A DNA stretch of 36,565 bases from Alphaproteobacteria bacterium UBA7314 (GCA_002471575.1 DKQG01000056.1:49507-86071); one strand, 5' to 3'. Positions 8,571 to 17,305 are shown, numbered from the stretch's first letter. Notes: a model not told the origin generated them from the letters alone. A program made the numbers and translations.

Positions 8571-9518
8571 CTAGTTTTTGGGGGCGGCAGCCCTCTGTAA
8601 ACGGTCGTTTACGGCGCGGCCGAGATCCCGGTCGGGAATCGGCATGACGGCGATGCGGCTGGCTGTGGCGTCCAGCTCCCGCAACATCCTAAACAGGTTG
8701 GCCGCGGCTTCCTGCAAATTTGCGGTCGGGCTAAGGTTCCGTTCCATCCCGACGTCTGAAAGATGATGCACACCGAACGACAGAAGCGCTTCGTCGACGT
8801 CCACCGATGTAGCGTTTAGCCTGATCGCGGCATCGGGCGCATAGTGGCTTTGCAGCATGCCGGGAGAGGCCGGTTTATTCGGCGATCCGTCCGATACGGC
8901 GACGGATCCAGCAATAGATTCGATCTGCTCCGAGGTTACGCCGCCGGGTCTCAAAACGACCGGTGTGTTTGACGTGCAGTCGACCACAGTGGATTCCAGA
9001 CCGACCAGGCAGGGACCGTCGTCGATAATACGATCGACCGCGTCTCCCAGGGACTCCTGGACATGCGCCGCTTCGGTGGGACTTATTTTTCCCGACGCAT
9101 TGGCGCTTGGTGCCGCAATCGGCACGCCTGCGGCACCCAGAAGTTCCTGCGCCGTGGCATTAGCCGGGACGCGTATGGCAATCGTCTTAAGCCCGGCCGC
9201 CGCCAGGTGCGACACGGGACAGTCGGATTTCCTGCGAAGAACGAGCGACATCGGTCCCGGCCAAAACGTTTCTGCGATTTTTTGCCCGAGATCCGTGAAA
9301 TCTGCCAGTGTCGTTGCGGTGTTCAAATCCGGCATATGGACGATAAGCGGGTTGAAATCCGGGCGGTTCTTGGCGGCAAAGATCCTGGCAACCGCGGTGT
9401 CCGATGTAGCGTCCGCGCCCAAGCCGTAGACGGTTTCGGTTGGAAACGCGACCAGCCCGCCGTTTTTCAGGCGTTTACCGGCCTCTGCGATGTTGTCTGG
9501 CGTTGCGGGGACGATCAT
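8571..9518 (-). CDS. sua5: L-threonylcarbamoyladenylate synthase, Sua5 type (tRNA t6A modification)
   Basis: 315 residues, which fits the long Sua5/YwlC form (YrdC catalytic domain plus C-terminal Sua5 domain) rather than the 190-residue TsaC form. The catalytic domain shows GGLVAFPTETVYGLGADA at about 20-37, FAAKNRPDFNPLIVHM, and SANASGKISPTEA. The linker SPGMLQSHYAPDAAIRL is diagnostic for the two-domain version. The enzyme makes threonylcarbamoyl-AMP from threonine, bicarbonate and ATP for t6A37 in ANN-decoding tRNAs. Its start codon overlaps the cysQ stop by 4 bases (ATGA), indicating coupled translation. Confidence 0.94.
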   Translation of the reverse strand: MIVPATPDNIAEAGKRLKNGGLVAFPTETVYGLGADATSDTAVARIFAAKNRPDFNPLIVHMPDLNTATTLADFTDLGQKIAETFWPGPMSLVLRRKSDCPVSHLAAAGLKTIAIRVPANATAQELLGAAGVPIAAPSANASGKISPTEAAHVQESLGDAVDRIIDDGPCLVGLESTVVDCTSNTPVVLRPGGVTSEQIESIAGSVAVSDGSPNKPASPGMLQSHYAPDAAIRLNATSVDVDEALLSFGVHHLSDVGMERNLSPTANLQEAAANLFRMLRELDATASRIAVMPIPDRDLGRAVNDRLQRAAAPKN

Positions 9519-10297
9519 TTTGCGCCGCGAGCAATGAAACCCGGATTGCGCCAGCCGGTTTTACCGTAGGGCAGTTCGGATCCGTCGAACAATCGCACGT
9601 TGCCGCCCGCGCCGAGAAGAACCGCGTGACCGGCGGCCGTGTCCCATTCCGATGTCGGCCCATAACGCGGGTATATATCCGCTTCGCCCTTGGCTACTAG
9701 GCAGAATTTGAGCGAACTGCCCGCGATCTTGTGCCCTTGTATCTTTAGGCCCTGGATGAGTGCTTCAATTTTTTTTTCGTCGCCGTGCGATTTGCTCGAC
9801 ACCACGATCGCGCCTTCGTCAGGAATATCCCGCACTGAAATCGGCCTCCAGACGCCGTCTTTTTCGCGTAGCTCGGCCGTACCGGAGCCGCAGGCTCGGA
9901 AGGCTCTATCGATGGCGGGCGCCGTCACTACCCCCATAACGGGCACGCCTTCGTCGATCAGGGCAATGTTGACCGTGAATTCGCCGCTGCGGCGCAGGAA
10001 TTCTTTGGTCCCATCGATAGGATCCACCAGCCAGAATGTGCGGCCAATGACCTTTTCTTCAAAACCCTGCGATACCGCCTCTTCGCCGATTGCCGGAACA
10101 CCGGGCAGCAGGTTGCGGAGGGCTGGCAGTATGAGCGCTTCGGCGCACTCGTCGGCTTCCGTCACCGGCGAAGCATCGTTCTTGTGCCGGACTTCGAAAT
10201 CCGTCGCATACACGTCCAGAACCACGTCGCTCGCACGATCCGCTATTTCGGTCGCGGCTTCCATCAGGCGATGAAGGTTAGTGTGGGAAAAAACCAC
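9515..10297 (-). CDS. cysQ: 3'(2'),5'-bisphosphate nucleotidase
   Basis: 260 residues of the inositol-monophosphatase superfamily. The metal-binding motif VDPIDGTKEFLRRSGEFTVN is present, together with an upstream SPVTEADECAEALI segment, GEEAVSQGFEE, and the C-terminal GPTSEWDTAAGHAVLLGAGG. CysQ hydrolyses PAP/PAPS, keeping sulfate assimilation and RNA turnover free of the inhibitory nucleotide. GTG 10297 has AGGGACTCC upstream; ATG 10264 is an alternative start. The gene is divergent from the SRAP gene across 92 bases and overlaps sua5 by 4 bases. Confidence 0.93.
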   Translation of the reverse strand: MVFSHTNLHRLMEAATEIADRASDVVLDVYATDFEVRHKNDASPVTEADECAEALILPALRNLLPGVPAIGEEAVSQGFEEKVIGRTFWLVDPIDGTKEFLRRSGEFTVNIALIDEGVPVMGVVTAPAIDRAFRACGSGTAELREKDGVWRPISVRDIPDEGAIVVSSKSHGDEKKIEALIQGLKIQGHKIAGSSLKFCLVAKGEADIYPRYGPTSEWDTAAGHAVLLGAGGNVRLFDGSELPYGKTGWRNPGFIARGAK

Positions 10298-10389
10298 AGG
10301 AGTCCCTGCATTTGCGCGTCACACCATAGTTAACTCGAGGTAAAGCCAGAATAAAGGTGAAATCGCTAACGATCGGTTAAAATGCCGCC

Positions 10390-11070
10390 ATGTGTGGAAG
10401 ATACAGCCTTAGCGTAACGCCGGAGATGCTGCGAACGCTGGTTAATGTTGATGCGTTTCTTAATCTGCAGCCTCGCTTCAATATTGCACCGACCCAGATG
10501 GCGCCGGTCGTCCGGTCGTTCAATGGCGGGCGGCGAATGGATATGTTGCGCTGGGGACTGATCCCTTCATGGTCTAAGGATAAGACCGCTGCTTCCAAAC
10601 TAATCAACGCGCGCGGCGAGACCGCGGCGCAGAAACCGTCATTCCGCGATGCTTATAAACACAGGCGTTGCCTGGTGCCGGTTGATGGGTTCTACGAATG
10701 GCGCAATGAAGGCGAGGGCAAGCAGCCGTTCCGCATAGGTTTCAAAGAGGGGAAACCGTTCGTATTTGCGGGGCTGTGGGAAAGCTGGACGGTTCCCGCC
10801 GGTCAGGAAGATGCCGGCGAGGTGATCGAGACCTATACGATCGTCACCACCGACGCGAACGAGAGGATCGCGCCAATACATCATCGGATGCCGGTCATCG
10901 TCGATCCGGCGGATTACGAAATCTGGCTGACCGGCGACCCAAGCGAGGCAGCGAACGTGATCCGCGCATTTCCACCGTGTGATATGGCGTTCTACCGTGT
11001 GTCCACCCGGGTCAATAACGTTCGAAACGACGACGAAAGCTGCGTCGAACCGCTGAAAAAGACTTCCTAG
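10390..11070 (+). CDS. SRAP-domain abasic-site DNA-protein crosslink protein (YedK/HMCES family)
   Basis: 226 residues beginning MCGRYSL. All residues known to matter in the family are present. Cys2 becomes the N-terminal nucleophile after Met removal and forms the thiazolidine link to an abasic site. Asn73 is in KLINARGET, Glu103 in DGFYEW, and the His164/His165 pair is in IHHRMPV. The protein shields abasic sites in single-stranded DNA and is often, but not always, SOS-linked; I see no clear LexA-type box in the short intergenic region upstream. It has a monocistronic layout, divergent from cysQ. Confidence 0.95.
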   Translation: MCGRYSLSVTPEMLRTLVNVDAFLNLQPRFNIAPTQMAPVVRSFNGGRRMDMLRWGLIPSWSKDKTAASKLINARGETAAQKPSFRDAYKHRRCLVPVDGFYEWRNEGEGKQPFRIGFKEGKPFVFAGLWESWTVPAGQEDAGEVIETYTIVTTDANERIAPIHHRMPVIVDPADYEIWLTGDPSEAANVIRAFPPCDMAFYRVSTRVNNVRNDDESCVEPLKKTS

Positions 11071-11417
11071 CCGAAGCCTCAAAGTTCTGCGGGGTTATCG
11101 ATCAGAGTCTGTTGCAGCGTGGCGTCATCGATGCCCCAGCTCATTGCCTAGTCCAGTAAGTGGGAAGGTTGTCGCCAACGACCCGACAATCTGCGAGCTT
11201 TGGTGTCACGCTACCGGCGTCAATCCGGTGTGGCCCCGGAAGCTGATCCGCGAAACGCAGACCGGTCAGCAAATCTTCTACATCGATCCCCACCTGGCGC
11301 CGTAGCAGATTGCCGACGCGTCGCGGGCACTGTAACCCCGGAAAAAACTTCCCGAAATACGGGCGTGTCGGGTGGTTACACATCGTTCGCTCTTTTTCAC
11401 ATCGGGTCCGAAAAGTT
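11071..11417 (-). other. Gene-poor gap, possibly containing a decayed coding remnant
   Basis: No intact gene is convincing here. On the minus strand a stretch ending at 11141 (DQLPGPHRIDAGSVTPKLAD ...) and a second short stretch in another frame just downstream (MSWGIDDATLQQTLIDNPAEL, about 11139-11079) both read like protein. The second resembles the helical C-terminus of a metal-dependent hydrolase, where a Dx3NPA-type ending is common. They could be a frameshifted remnant of one gene, but I cannot name the family. Treat this as unassigned. Confidence 0.25.
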
Positions 11418-11750
11418 CTATGACGCGCACTCTAGGCATCTTGCGATAGCCGGGTTCAGCTCCAGCCGTTTCGGTGCGATTTCGTCGCCGCACTCCACGC
11501 AATATCCGAACTCGTCTTCGTCCATCCGCCCCAGAGCTGCATCAATCTGCGCGATCTCGATCCGGCGGCGCTCGTTCGTCGCCTGCGCCATGGCCTGTCC
11601 CTGCAGCGCATCCATCCGCGATAAGCGGCCCTGAACTTGCTGATCTAGTTCCACTGGTGCGGCGGATTCAGCGGCGCCGTCGATCAGATCCTGCAGCTCT
11701 AGGCGACGCGACATCAGCAGCGTGCGGAATCTATCGGCGTCGATATCCAT
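11418..11750 (-). CDS. TraR/DksA-type C4 zinc-finger protein
   Basis: 110 residues: an N-terminal coiled-coil-like half (about 5-75, rich in RLELQDLI and RRRIEIAQIDAAL repeats) followed by a four-cysteine zinc finger with Cys84, Cys87, Cys105 and Cys108 in the CVECGDE ... CLEC pattern. This matches the short DksA-like proteins that enter the RNA-polymerase secondary channel. At 110 residues it is shorter than canonical DksA (about 150) and lacks a clear DxxDxA coiled-coil tip, so it may be a DksA-like regulator of unknown target rather than DksA itself. It stands alone between the SRAP gene and the Rieske pseudogene. Confidence 0.85.
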   Translation of the reverse strand: MDIDADRFRTLLMSRRLELQDLIDGAAESAAPVELDQQVQGRLSRMDALQGQAMAQATNERRRIEIAQIDAALGRMDEDEFGYCVECGDEIAPKRLELNPAIARCLECAS

Positions 11751-11798
11751 ACCGGAAGGGTAGGGCGCGGCATGCAGGATTGTCCAGCGGCCGGATTT

Positions 11799-13040
11799 TC
11801 ACTCGGCGGCCTCGCTGGGGATGTCCGGCAGGCGCACGGTATTCCAGGCATGGGTCTTAATGGCGTGATTATCGGCCTCGTCGCGGACGATATTCGCCGG
11901 GTCTTTGCCGGCCGCGACCGCCTCAACGGCTTTTTTTAGTGCTCGCCGAAGCAATACGATACCACGGTCCGACGTGCCGAGGTTTTCCAGTGCATGGACG
12001 GCGATCGGCCGCTGACTTTCTTGGGCCTCCATATCGTCCGGATAGCGCTGTTTTTCCTCATAGGGCCGGTTCCGCAGGTTGCCGAGGCGAATTTCCGTCA
12101 CCGTATCGATGCCAGGTTTCCAGCCCTCCAGCGGTTCGCCGTTTTTGTCCTTCGGCCAGGCGACGATGGAGATACCGTAAAGATGCTCGTTATCTACTGG
12201 GACCGCCCAGGATACCTCGGTCGCCCGGAATTCTTCCTTCGCATCCACCCCCTGCTCGTGGATGCTAGGGATCAGCGCGATATTCGGCAGCACAACCTCC
12301 GCGTGGCGTTCGAGGAAGTTACCGTTGGGCAGGTCGCGCAGCATGTTGTACCGGACGCCGAGGTCCGTCTCCTCGAAGGTTAGCTCGGGCCAGCCGCTGG
12401 TCGTCACGACGCTGCCGAACTGGTCGCCGGAATTGGCGGCATGCAGGATCAGCAGATGATAGGCGTCGACGACGTTCTCATAGTGCTGAAGCCAGTTGCA
12501 GTCGCGCACGAACCCAATGGCGTGGTCTTCCCACAGGCGCATGCCGCGTAGGACGACATCGCCGCGATAGCGGGTATCGTAGATGTCGTACATGGGGAAC
12601 AGCGGCATTTCCGCGGGAGGCCCCATGTAGACGAAGATTAGGCCGCCGAATTCGTGAGTCGGGTAGCCCGGTTGGCAGACATCCATCTTTTCGCGGAATT
12701 TCGGGGTTTCGCACGGCATGTCAACGCATTTTCCGTCCGCCGCGAACTTCCAGCTGTGATAGCAGCAGCGTAGGCCGTCTTCTTCAACTCGGCCGTATTC
12801 CAGCGACGTGCCGCGATGCGGACAATGCAGTTCTAGGCACCCAACATTGCCGGCCCTGTCGCGGAACACCACGAGGTCTTCTCACATGATGCGCACCCGT
12901 TTCGGCAGATCGCCGACCTCGTCGGACGTGCAGACTGGCTGCCAGTAACGGCGCAGTAATTCGCCCATCGACGTCCCACGATCCACGTGCGTCAGCGTCG
13001 GGTCTTCTGCGGGTATTTCGTGGTGATAGCGCGATTTCAT
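11799..13040 (-). pseudogene. Rieske-type aromatic oxygenase alpha subunit interrupted by one in-frame TGA
   Basis: The natural start is ATG 13040 with a strong GGAGGAACC site. The first 52 codons (MKSRYHHEIP ... MGELLRRYWQPV ... PKRVRIM) lead to TGA at 12884-12882, and the same frame then continues without shift as EDLVVFRDRAGNVG and on to 11799. Homologues have Gly at this place (LLGEDLVAFRD), so a GGA-to-TGA change explains the stop. The rest is intact: the Rieske [2Fe-2S] motif CPH at 73-75 with CCYH, and the mononuclear-iron motif DAYHLLILH. A GTG at 12872 could start a truncated protein, but it would lack the N-terminal strands of the Rieske fold. This is either a young pseudogene or a sequencing error. 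The family is phthalate-dioxygenase-like; the substrate is unknown. Confidence 0.85.
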
Positions 13041-13202
13041 AGAATGGTTCCTCCGGGGTCGCTCACCGCATCCCATGGTTTGTTATCAGTTTGACGCAAA
13101 TATGGAGTGAGAGCCAGCCCCGGAATGGTGTCGTTCCGACGGGAAAACGATAGAACCGATTGCGACGACCCGGGCATTCCGGATCGGTAGCGGAAATTTC
13201 TG

Positions 13203-13580
13203 TCAGGCGGCCGCGGTCGCACGCCGACGGCGCAGGTAATGCGCCGTGCAATGCTCCGCGCAGTAATGACGGCCCGGCTGGACGGTTTTTCCGCAAATAT
13301 GAAGGCCGTATTTGCCAGGCTCATCCGTTGGCCAGCGGCACATCCACGGTTCGATGTCACCCGAGGGATGGTGGAAAATAGGTTCCTCGAAGATAACGGG
13401 TTCTGGCTCTGGCTCTTTTTTGGGAATTTCGGTTCCGCGCTGCAGATTCAGCCTGTGCGCCTTACCGATTACCGCGTTGCGTGTTACGCCGCCGCCCAGT
13501 TTTTCAGCGATCTGCCTTGCCGACAGACCTTCAGCCCATAACCGCGTGAGTGTTTCGACCCGCTCGGGACTCCACTGCAT
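13203..13580 (-). CDS. gcrA: GcrA cell-cycle regulator
   Basis: 125 residues. The N-terminal DNA-binding part reads MQWSPERVETLTRLWAEGLS, then ARQIAEKLGGGVTRNAVIGK and AHRLNL, the hallmark of GcrA. A charged proline/glutamate linker follows (about 50-75). The C-terminal part has CRWPTDEPGKYGLHICGK and GRHYCAEHC, the sigma-70 domain 2 interacting region. GcrA works with CcrM-methylated GANTC sites to activate promoters during the alphaproteobacterial cell cycle. Many homologues are 160-175 residues, so the linker is short here. The gene is transcribed away from the decayed region at 13.6-14.1 kb. Confidence 0.95.
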   Translation of the reverse strand: MQWSPERVETLTRLWAEGLSARQIAEKLGGGVTRNAVIGKAHRLNLQRGTEIPKKEPEPEPVIFEEPIFHHPSGDIEPWMCRWPTDEPGKYGLHICGKTVQPGRHYCAEHCTAHYLRRRRATAAA

Positions 13581-13894
13581 CGCTCTTCCTCCCTATCCCT
13601 GTACTCTTGTGCTTACCCGCACTACACTCTCAACATGCAGTGTGTCACAAGCATATAAATACTATATATGGGTGAGGTCGGAGAGCAACCCGAATCTGCC
13701 GCGACCCGCAAAATACCTGTGGAAAGACTGGACTGGGGAAAACATCGCGTAACTTGCTGTTATTGCACCGCAATCAAGCCGAATCGCCAAGGGCATGCCT
13801 GTGGACAGCCGAGATACCCCCAGACTGGGCTACCGGAATGGGGGTAAAGGCCGCGCTGACGGTCCGGAAATCAGGCTGGGGTATCTCCCTTTAA
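13581..13894. other. Intergenic region upstream of gcrA, no gene recognised
   Basis: The stretch must carry the gcrA promoter on the minus strand. An AT-rich patch around 13648-13668 (CATATAAATACTATATATGG) stands out from its surroundings. I see no protein-like reading frame up to 13894, where the DctM remnant begins. Confidence 0.4.
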
Positions 13895-14091
13895 GCTTAT
13901 CAGATAAAGATCAAACTGATCACTCCGCCTGCCTGGCGCAACGTTCTTATTCTCAAATCGATGTTGCCAGACGTGTCGCTGCGGGCGATCTTCAAGGTAA
14001 TCATTGCGTTCCTTACCGCGGATATCATCCTGCTTGGTTGGTAATCTTCTTCCTGGGTATCGCCTTGTTCCTGCCCTCTATATTAAGCTGA
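13895..14091 (+). pseudogene. Remnant of a TRAP transporter large permease (DctM), C-terminus only, frameshifted
   Basis: In one plus frame the DNA reads KLITPPAW, LILKSMLPDVSLRAIFKVII and AFLTADIILLG, then hits TAA. A shifted frame immediately takes over with LVIFFLGIALFLPSILS and stops at 14089-14091. Joined, this is the C-terminal end of TRAP permease M subunits: the GLITPP loop, the DVxLRxIF helix start, then the last membrane helix ending in LWLPSL-like residues. The frameshift is near 14033-14040. Nothing of the other roughly 380 residues remains upstream, so this is a truncated relic. An ATG-initiated frame at 13795-14091 mixes frames and is not a real gene. Confidence 0.75.
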
Positions 14092-14125
14092 CGGTGCGCA
14101 GAAAGCTTTAGAGGGAATAGGCTGG

Positions 14126-15517
14126 ATGACTTACGACGCTGTAATCGTGGGAGGCGGTTTCGCAGGGCTCACGGCGGCAAATCACATTGCCCTAGCGGGC
14201 TTGAAACCGATCATACTAGAGGCCGGAACCCAGGATCTCTACATGTGTAACTCCAGGGTTGCCACAGGTGCGCTTCATGTCGCGTTTCGTAGTCCGGAAG
14301 ATCCGGCGGATGAACTTTTCGATACCATCATGGCCGAAACCGACGGTACCGCGCGGGATGCTATTGCGCGGGCGCTGACCGACAATGCCCAGGCCACCAT
14401 CGACTGGATGCGTGACGAGGGCTGCGAATTCATGCAGCACCCGCGGCGGTCTTGGGGAATGCCCATGATGATGCCTGGTCGAAAAATGAGAGCCGGGCTC
14501 GACTGGGAGAACAGCGGACCCAACCTGTTTCTGAAATCGCTCACCCAAAAACTTGAAAAACGCGGCGGTAATCTTCGGCGCGGTATCCGCGTTCGCGGGC
14601 TGATAACGGACGACGGACGCGTCGCCGGGGTTGAAATCGAAGGGGGCGAGACGATAGAAGCCAGTGCCGTCATTATTGCCGATGGCGGGTTTCAGGCAGA
14701 TCGGGAGCTGATCGGCCAATACATCACGGGTTCTCCGGAAAGCTTATGCCAACGGAACACCGAAACAGGCCGTGGCGATGGAATACGCATGGCTATCGCA
14801 GTCGGCGCCGAGACGGTCGGGCTCGATAAGTTCTATGGACATGTCCTCAGCCGCGATGCTCTGACGAACGAACACCTGTGGCCATATCCGCAACTGGACG
14901 TGATCTGCGCGAAGGGCATTGTGGTAACGACGGATGGCCGGCGGTTCGCGGATGAAGGGCAGGGAGGTATCTATGTCACTAACGCCATCGCGGCGCTCGA
15001 CGACCCCCTGTCGGCGACCGTGGTATTCGACCGAACGGTTTGGGAAGACGCCCGCGAGGCCGACATCGTTCCCCCCAACCCCTCGCTCGTAGATAACGGC
15101 GGTACCGTCCTCGATGCCGACAATCTCGATGAACTAGCGAGCGCTGCCGGGATCGATGCTGGTGGATTAAAGAGGACCGTGAATGAATATAACAAGCTGA
15201 TCCAGGCTGGCAGCGCGCCTGCGCTATCACCGCCCAGGACGACGCAAACCTGTCCGGCACACACCATCGACAAGTCACCTTTTTATGCGATTCCACTATG
15301 TGCTGGGATTACCGTGACGTCGGGCGGGATTGCCGTCGACGGTCAGGCCCGGGTGCTTGCTGAAAACGGCAACGTAATCGAAGGCCTGTATGCCGCGGGA
15401 TCCACTGTCGGTGGGCTTGAGGGCGGCCCGCGAGGAGGATATGTCGGCGGCTTGATTAAGGCGTTCGGAATCGGCCGCCTTGCGGGCCGGTCTGTCGCCG
15501 GGAAACTGTCGGGTTAA
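14126..15517 (+). CDS. FAD-dependent fumarate-reductase/tricarballylate-dehydrogenase-like flavoprotein
   Basis: 463 residues with GAGGGAAT upstream of ATG 14126. The N-terminal dinucleotide motif is AVIVGGGFAGLTAANHIA (Gly9, Gly11, Gly14), with ILEAG ending the second strand. Further FAD_binding_2 features are VIIADGGFQADRELI, GIVVTTDGRRFADEG, and the C-terminal GGIAVDGQARVL ... GLYAAGSTVGGLEGG. It belongs with the soluble flavoprotein dehydrogenases or reductases of fumarate, tricarballylate (TcuA) or 3-ketosteroid substrates. It may once have been paired with the TRAP transporter whose end is just upstream, which would suggest a dicarboxylate- or tricarboxylate-like substrate. The gene itself is intact. 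Confidence 0.85.
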   Translation: MTYDAVIVGGGFAGLTAANHIALAGLKPIILEAGTQDLYMCNSRVATGALHVAFRSPEDPADELFDTIMAETDGTARDAIARALTDNAQATIDWMRDEGCEFMQHPRRSWGMPMMMPGRKMRAGLDWENSGPNLFLKSLTQKLEKRGGNLRRGIRVRGLITDDGRVAGVEIEGGETIEASAVIIADGGFQADRELIGQYITGSPESLCQRNTETGRGDGIRMAIAVGAETVGLDKFYGHVLSRDALTNEHLWPYPQLDVICAKGIVVTTDGRRFADEGQGGIYVTNAIAALDDPLSATVVFDRTVWEDAREADIVPPNPSLVDNGGTVLDADNLDELASAAGIDAGGLKRTVNEYNKLIQAGSAPALSPPRTTQTCPAHTIDKSPFYAIPLCAGITVTSGGIAVDGQARVLAENGNVIEGLYAAGSTVGGLEGGPRGGYVGGLIKAFGIGRLAGRSVAGKLSG

Positions 15518-15726
15518 CACTGCGTTGCCTCTCCCGATAGGAACCAGTCGGCGATATCGGTTCCCGTCGCAGAACACACCCATACAATAACGTGGGCTAA
15601 CGAAGGGCTTTCCGCCGGCATCCATCAGGACTGGCTGCTGGTCATTGTCTTAATTAGGTGTGTAGATATACCCTTGCCCTCAAGGTAGGTCAGCGTGTCC
15701 CATGTCTCCTGGCGGCCCGCGCCCAG

Positions 15727-16029
15727 TTATCCGTGCGGACGGCTCCCCGAAAATAGTTCGAACCGGTTTTCGATAGCGATCCTGGAGGCGTCGCCGATTC
15801 CTTCGGTTGCAAGCGTTGCGGTCTTCGCGCCTTTGCTTGCGATCAGCGCATTGGTGGCTAGGGTGATGCCGTAAATGATGAGATCGAAGTCGGCAGGCGT
15901 GGGCCCCTTCTGCGTGATTGCGCGTCTGACGCTGTTGAATTTGCCTTCCTCGAGCTCATCCGGTGTCGTCTGCACCGTGCAGGTGTGAAGGCGCCCATCG
16001 AATTCGACGGCGAGGCGGGCGTTGGTCAT
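15727..16029 (-). pseudogene. Hydantoinase A (HyuA / N-methylhydantoinase) N-terminal remnant with internal deletion
   Basis: 100 codons from ATG 16029 read MTNARLAVEFDGRLHTC, TTPDELEEG, ITLATNALIASKGAKTATLA and TEGIGDASRIAIENRFELF, then stop. The order GRLHT-TTP-EG-TLATNALIxxKGAxTAxLxTEG-ENRF is that of the HyuA N-terminal domain. In intact proteins the first strand is followed by the phosphate-binding loop DIGGTFTDxxxE; here RLAV joins directly to EFDGR, so about 12 residues including GGTFTD are missing in frame. The remaining roughly 590 residues of a normal HyuA are also absent. This is a dead fragment in the decayed interval between the flavoprotein and ligJ genes. Confidence 0.75.
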
Positions 16030-16216
16030 GCTGGCCTAAGCGCTCCTAATCACTAGTCTCGACTTTATCTGCTCGATCTCATGCGGGTATGGGGAGGCGT
16101 CCTGTCAGGAAATAATCATCCGGCTTTATCTCCCATTCCGGTAGCGGTTTATCTAGAATACGCGCAGCACGCTCGCGCGACCCCGCGAACACGACCTAAC
16201 TGAGAGGAAAGACCTC

Positions 16217-17227
16217 ATGATTATCGATTGCCACGGCCACTACACGACCGAACCGGAGCAGCTGACTGATTACCGAAAGTCTCAACTTGCCGGGCTGGAT
16301 GCCGATCCGTCGTTTTTGCCGACGCGCGCGGACCTCAAGATCACGGACGATGAAATCCGCGAGCGGATCGAACCGGCCCAGATCAAGCTCCAGCAAGAGC
16401 GTGGCACCGACATGACGATTTTCTCGCCGCGCGCGGTCGGCATGGGGCACCATCTCGGGACAGAGCAGACCGGCTACTACTGGGCGGAAATATGCAACAA
16501 CATGGTGCGCCGTGTGTGCGACCTGTATCCTGATCGCTTCGTGCCGGTGTGCCAGTTGCCCCAGTATCCCGGCGTCGAACCCGCGAAAGTGATCCCCGAA
16601 CTAGAACGCTGCGTCAATGAAATGGGATTTATCGGCGTCAACGTAAACCCCGACCCGTCGGGTGCAATGTGGACTGATCCCCCGATCACCGACAAGTGGT
16701 GGTATCCGCTGTGGGAAAAAATGGTCGAGCTGGAAGTGCCTGGCATGCTGCATGTATCGGGCTCGTGCAATCCGAACTTTCACCATACCGGTGCGCACTA
16801 CATCGCGGGCGATACCACCGTGTTCATGCAGTTGATCCTCGGCGATCTGTTCAAGGATTTTCCAACGCTGAAATTTATCATCCCGCATGGAGGCGGCGCG
16901 GTGCCGTTCCACTGGGGTCGCTATCGCGGGCTGGCACAGGATATGGGTAAGCCGACGCTGGACGAACACCTGCTGAACAATGTGTTCTTCGATACCTGTG
17001 TCTATCACCAGCCGGGCATCGATTGCATGACCAAGGTGATCCCCACCAAGAACATCCTGTTCGCGTCGGAAATGGTTGGTGCGGTACGGGGTGTCGATCC
17101 CGAAACCGGGTTCAACTACGACGACACCAAACGCTATATCGACGGCACGCCTAACCTAACCGATGCCGACCGTGCCGAAATCTTCAGCGGCAACGTGCAG
17201 AGAGTATTCTCGCGACTTAAGGTTTGA
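16217..17227 (+). CDS. ligJ: 4-oxalomesaconate hydratase, amidohydrolase type (LigJ-like)
   Basis: 336 residues, ATG 16217 behind GAGAGGAAAGACC. The protein follows Sphingobium LigJ almost segment by segment: MIIDCHGHYT with the metal-binding His6 and His8, ERGTDMTIFSPRA, ELERCVNEMGFIGVNVNPDP, LHVSGSCNPNFH, FIIPHGGGAVPFHWGR, NNVFFDTCVYHQPGI and ASEMVGAVRGVDP. LigJ hydrates 4-oxalomesaconate to 4-carboxy-4-hydroxy-2-oxoadipate in the protocatechuate 4,5-cleavage (and gallate) pathway. Its presence suggests this island feeds ring-opened tricarboxylic intermediates, but no LigAB/LigC/LigI genes are in the window. It is convergent with the downstream Rieske gene, with hairpins in between. Confidence 0.88.
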   Translation: MIIDCHGHYTTEPEQLTDYRKSQLAGLDADPSFLPTRADLKITDDEIRERIEPAQIKLQQERGTDMTIFSPRAVGMGHHLGTEQTGYYWAEICNNMVRRVCDLYPDRFVPVCQLPQYPGVEPAKVIPELERCVNEMGFIGVNVNPDPSGAMWTDPPITDKWWYPLWEKMVELEVPGMLHVSGSCNPNFHHTGAHYIAGDTTVFMQLILGDLFKDFPTLKFIIPHGGGAVPFHWGRYRGLAQDMGKPTLDEHLLNNVFFDTCVYHQPGIDCMTKVIPTKNILFASEMVGAVRGVDPETGFNYDDTKRYIDGTPNLTDADRAEIFSGNVQRVFSRLKV

Positions 17228-17232
17228 GTGCC

Positions 17233-17277
17233 TGCCGTTACGGCAATGTGAGTCCCCTCCACCTCGACGGGGAGGGG
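17233..17277. terminator. Hairpin pair between the convergent ligJ and Rieske genes
   Basis: Two inverted repeats lie in the 78 bases between the stops. The first is TGCCG-TTA-CGGCA (17233-17245). The second is CCCCTCC (17254-17260) with GGAGGGG (17271-17277), followed on the plus strand by ATATCTTT. The second is GC-rich with a modest T-run, so it is a plausible Rho-independent terminator for ligJ. On the opposite strand the T-tract is poor. Confidence 0.5.
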
Positions 17278-17305
17278 ATATCTTTAATTGGCGTGCGGCC
17301 CGATC

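Noticed and set aside
12882..12884. Possible UGA recoding (selenocysteine or read-through) in the Rieske gene
   Set aside because: Homologues have glycine, not cysteine, near this position; many normal genes in the window end in TGA; no SECIS-like hairpin was noticed.
13795..14091. A 98-codon hypothetical gene
   Set aside because: Its N-terminal part has no protein-like character, and its C-terminus is just one of two frames of the DctM relic.
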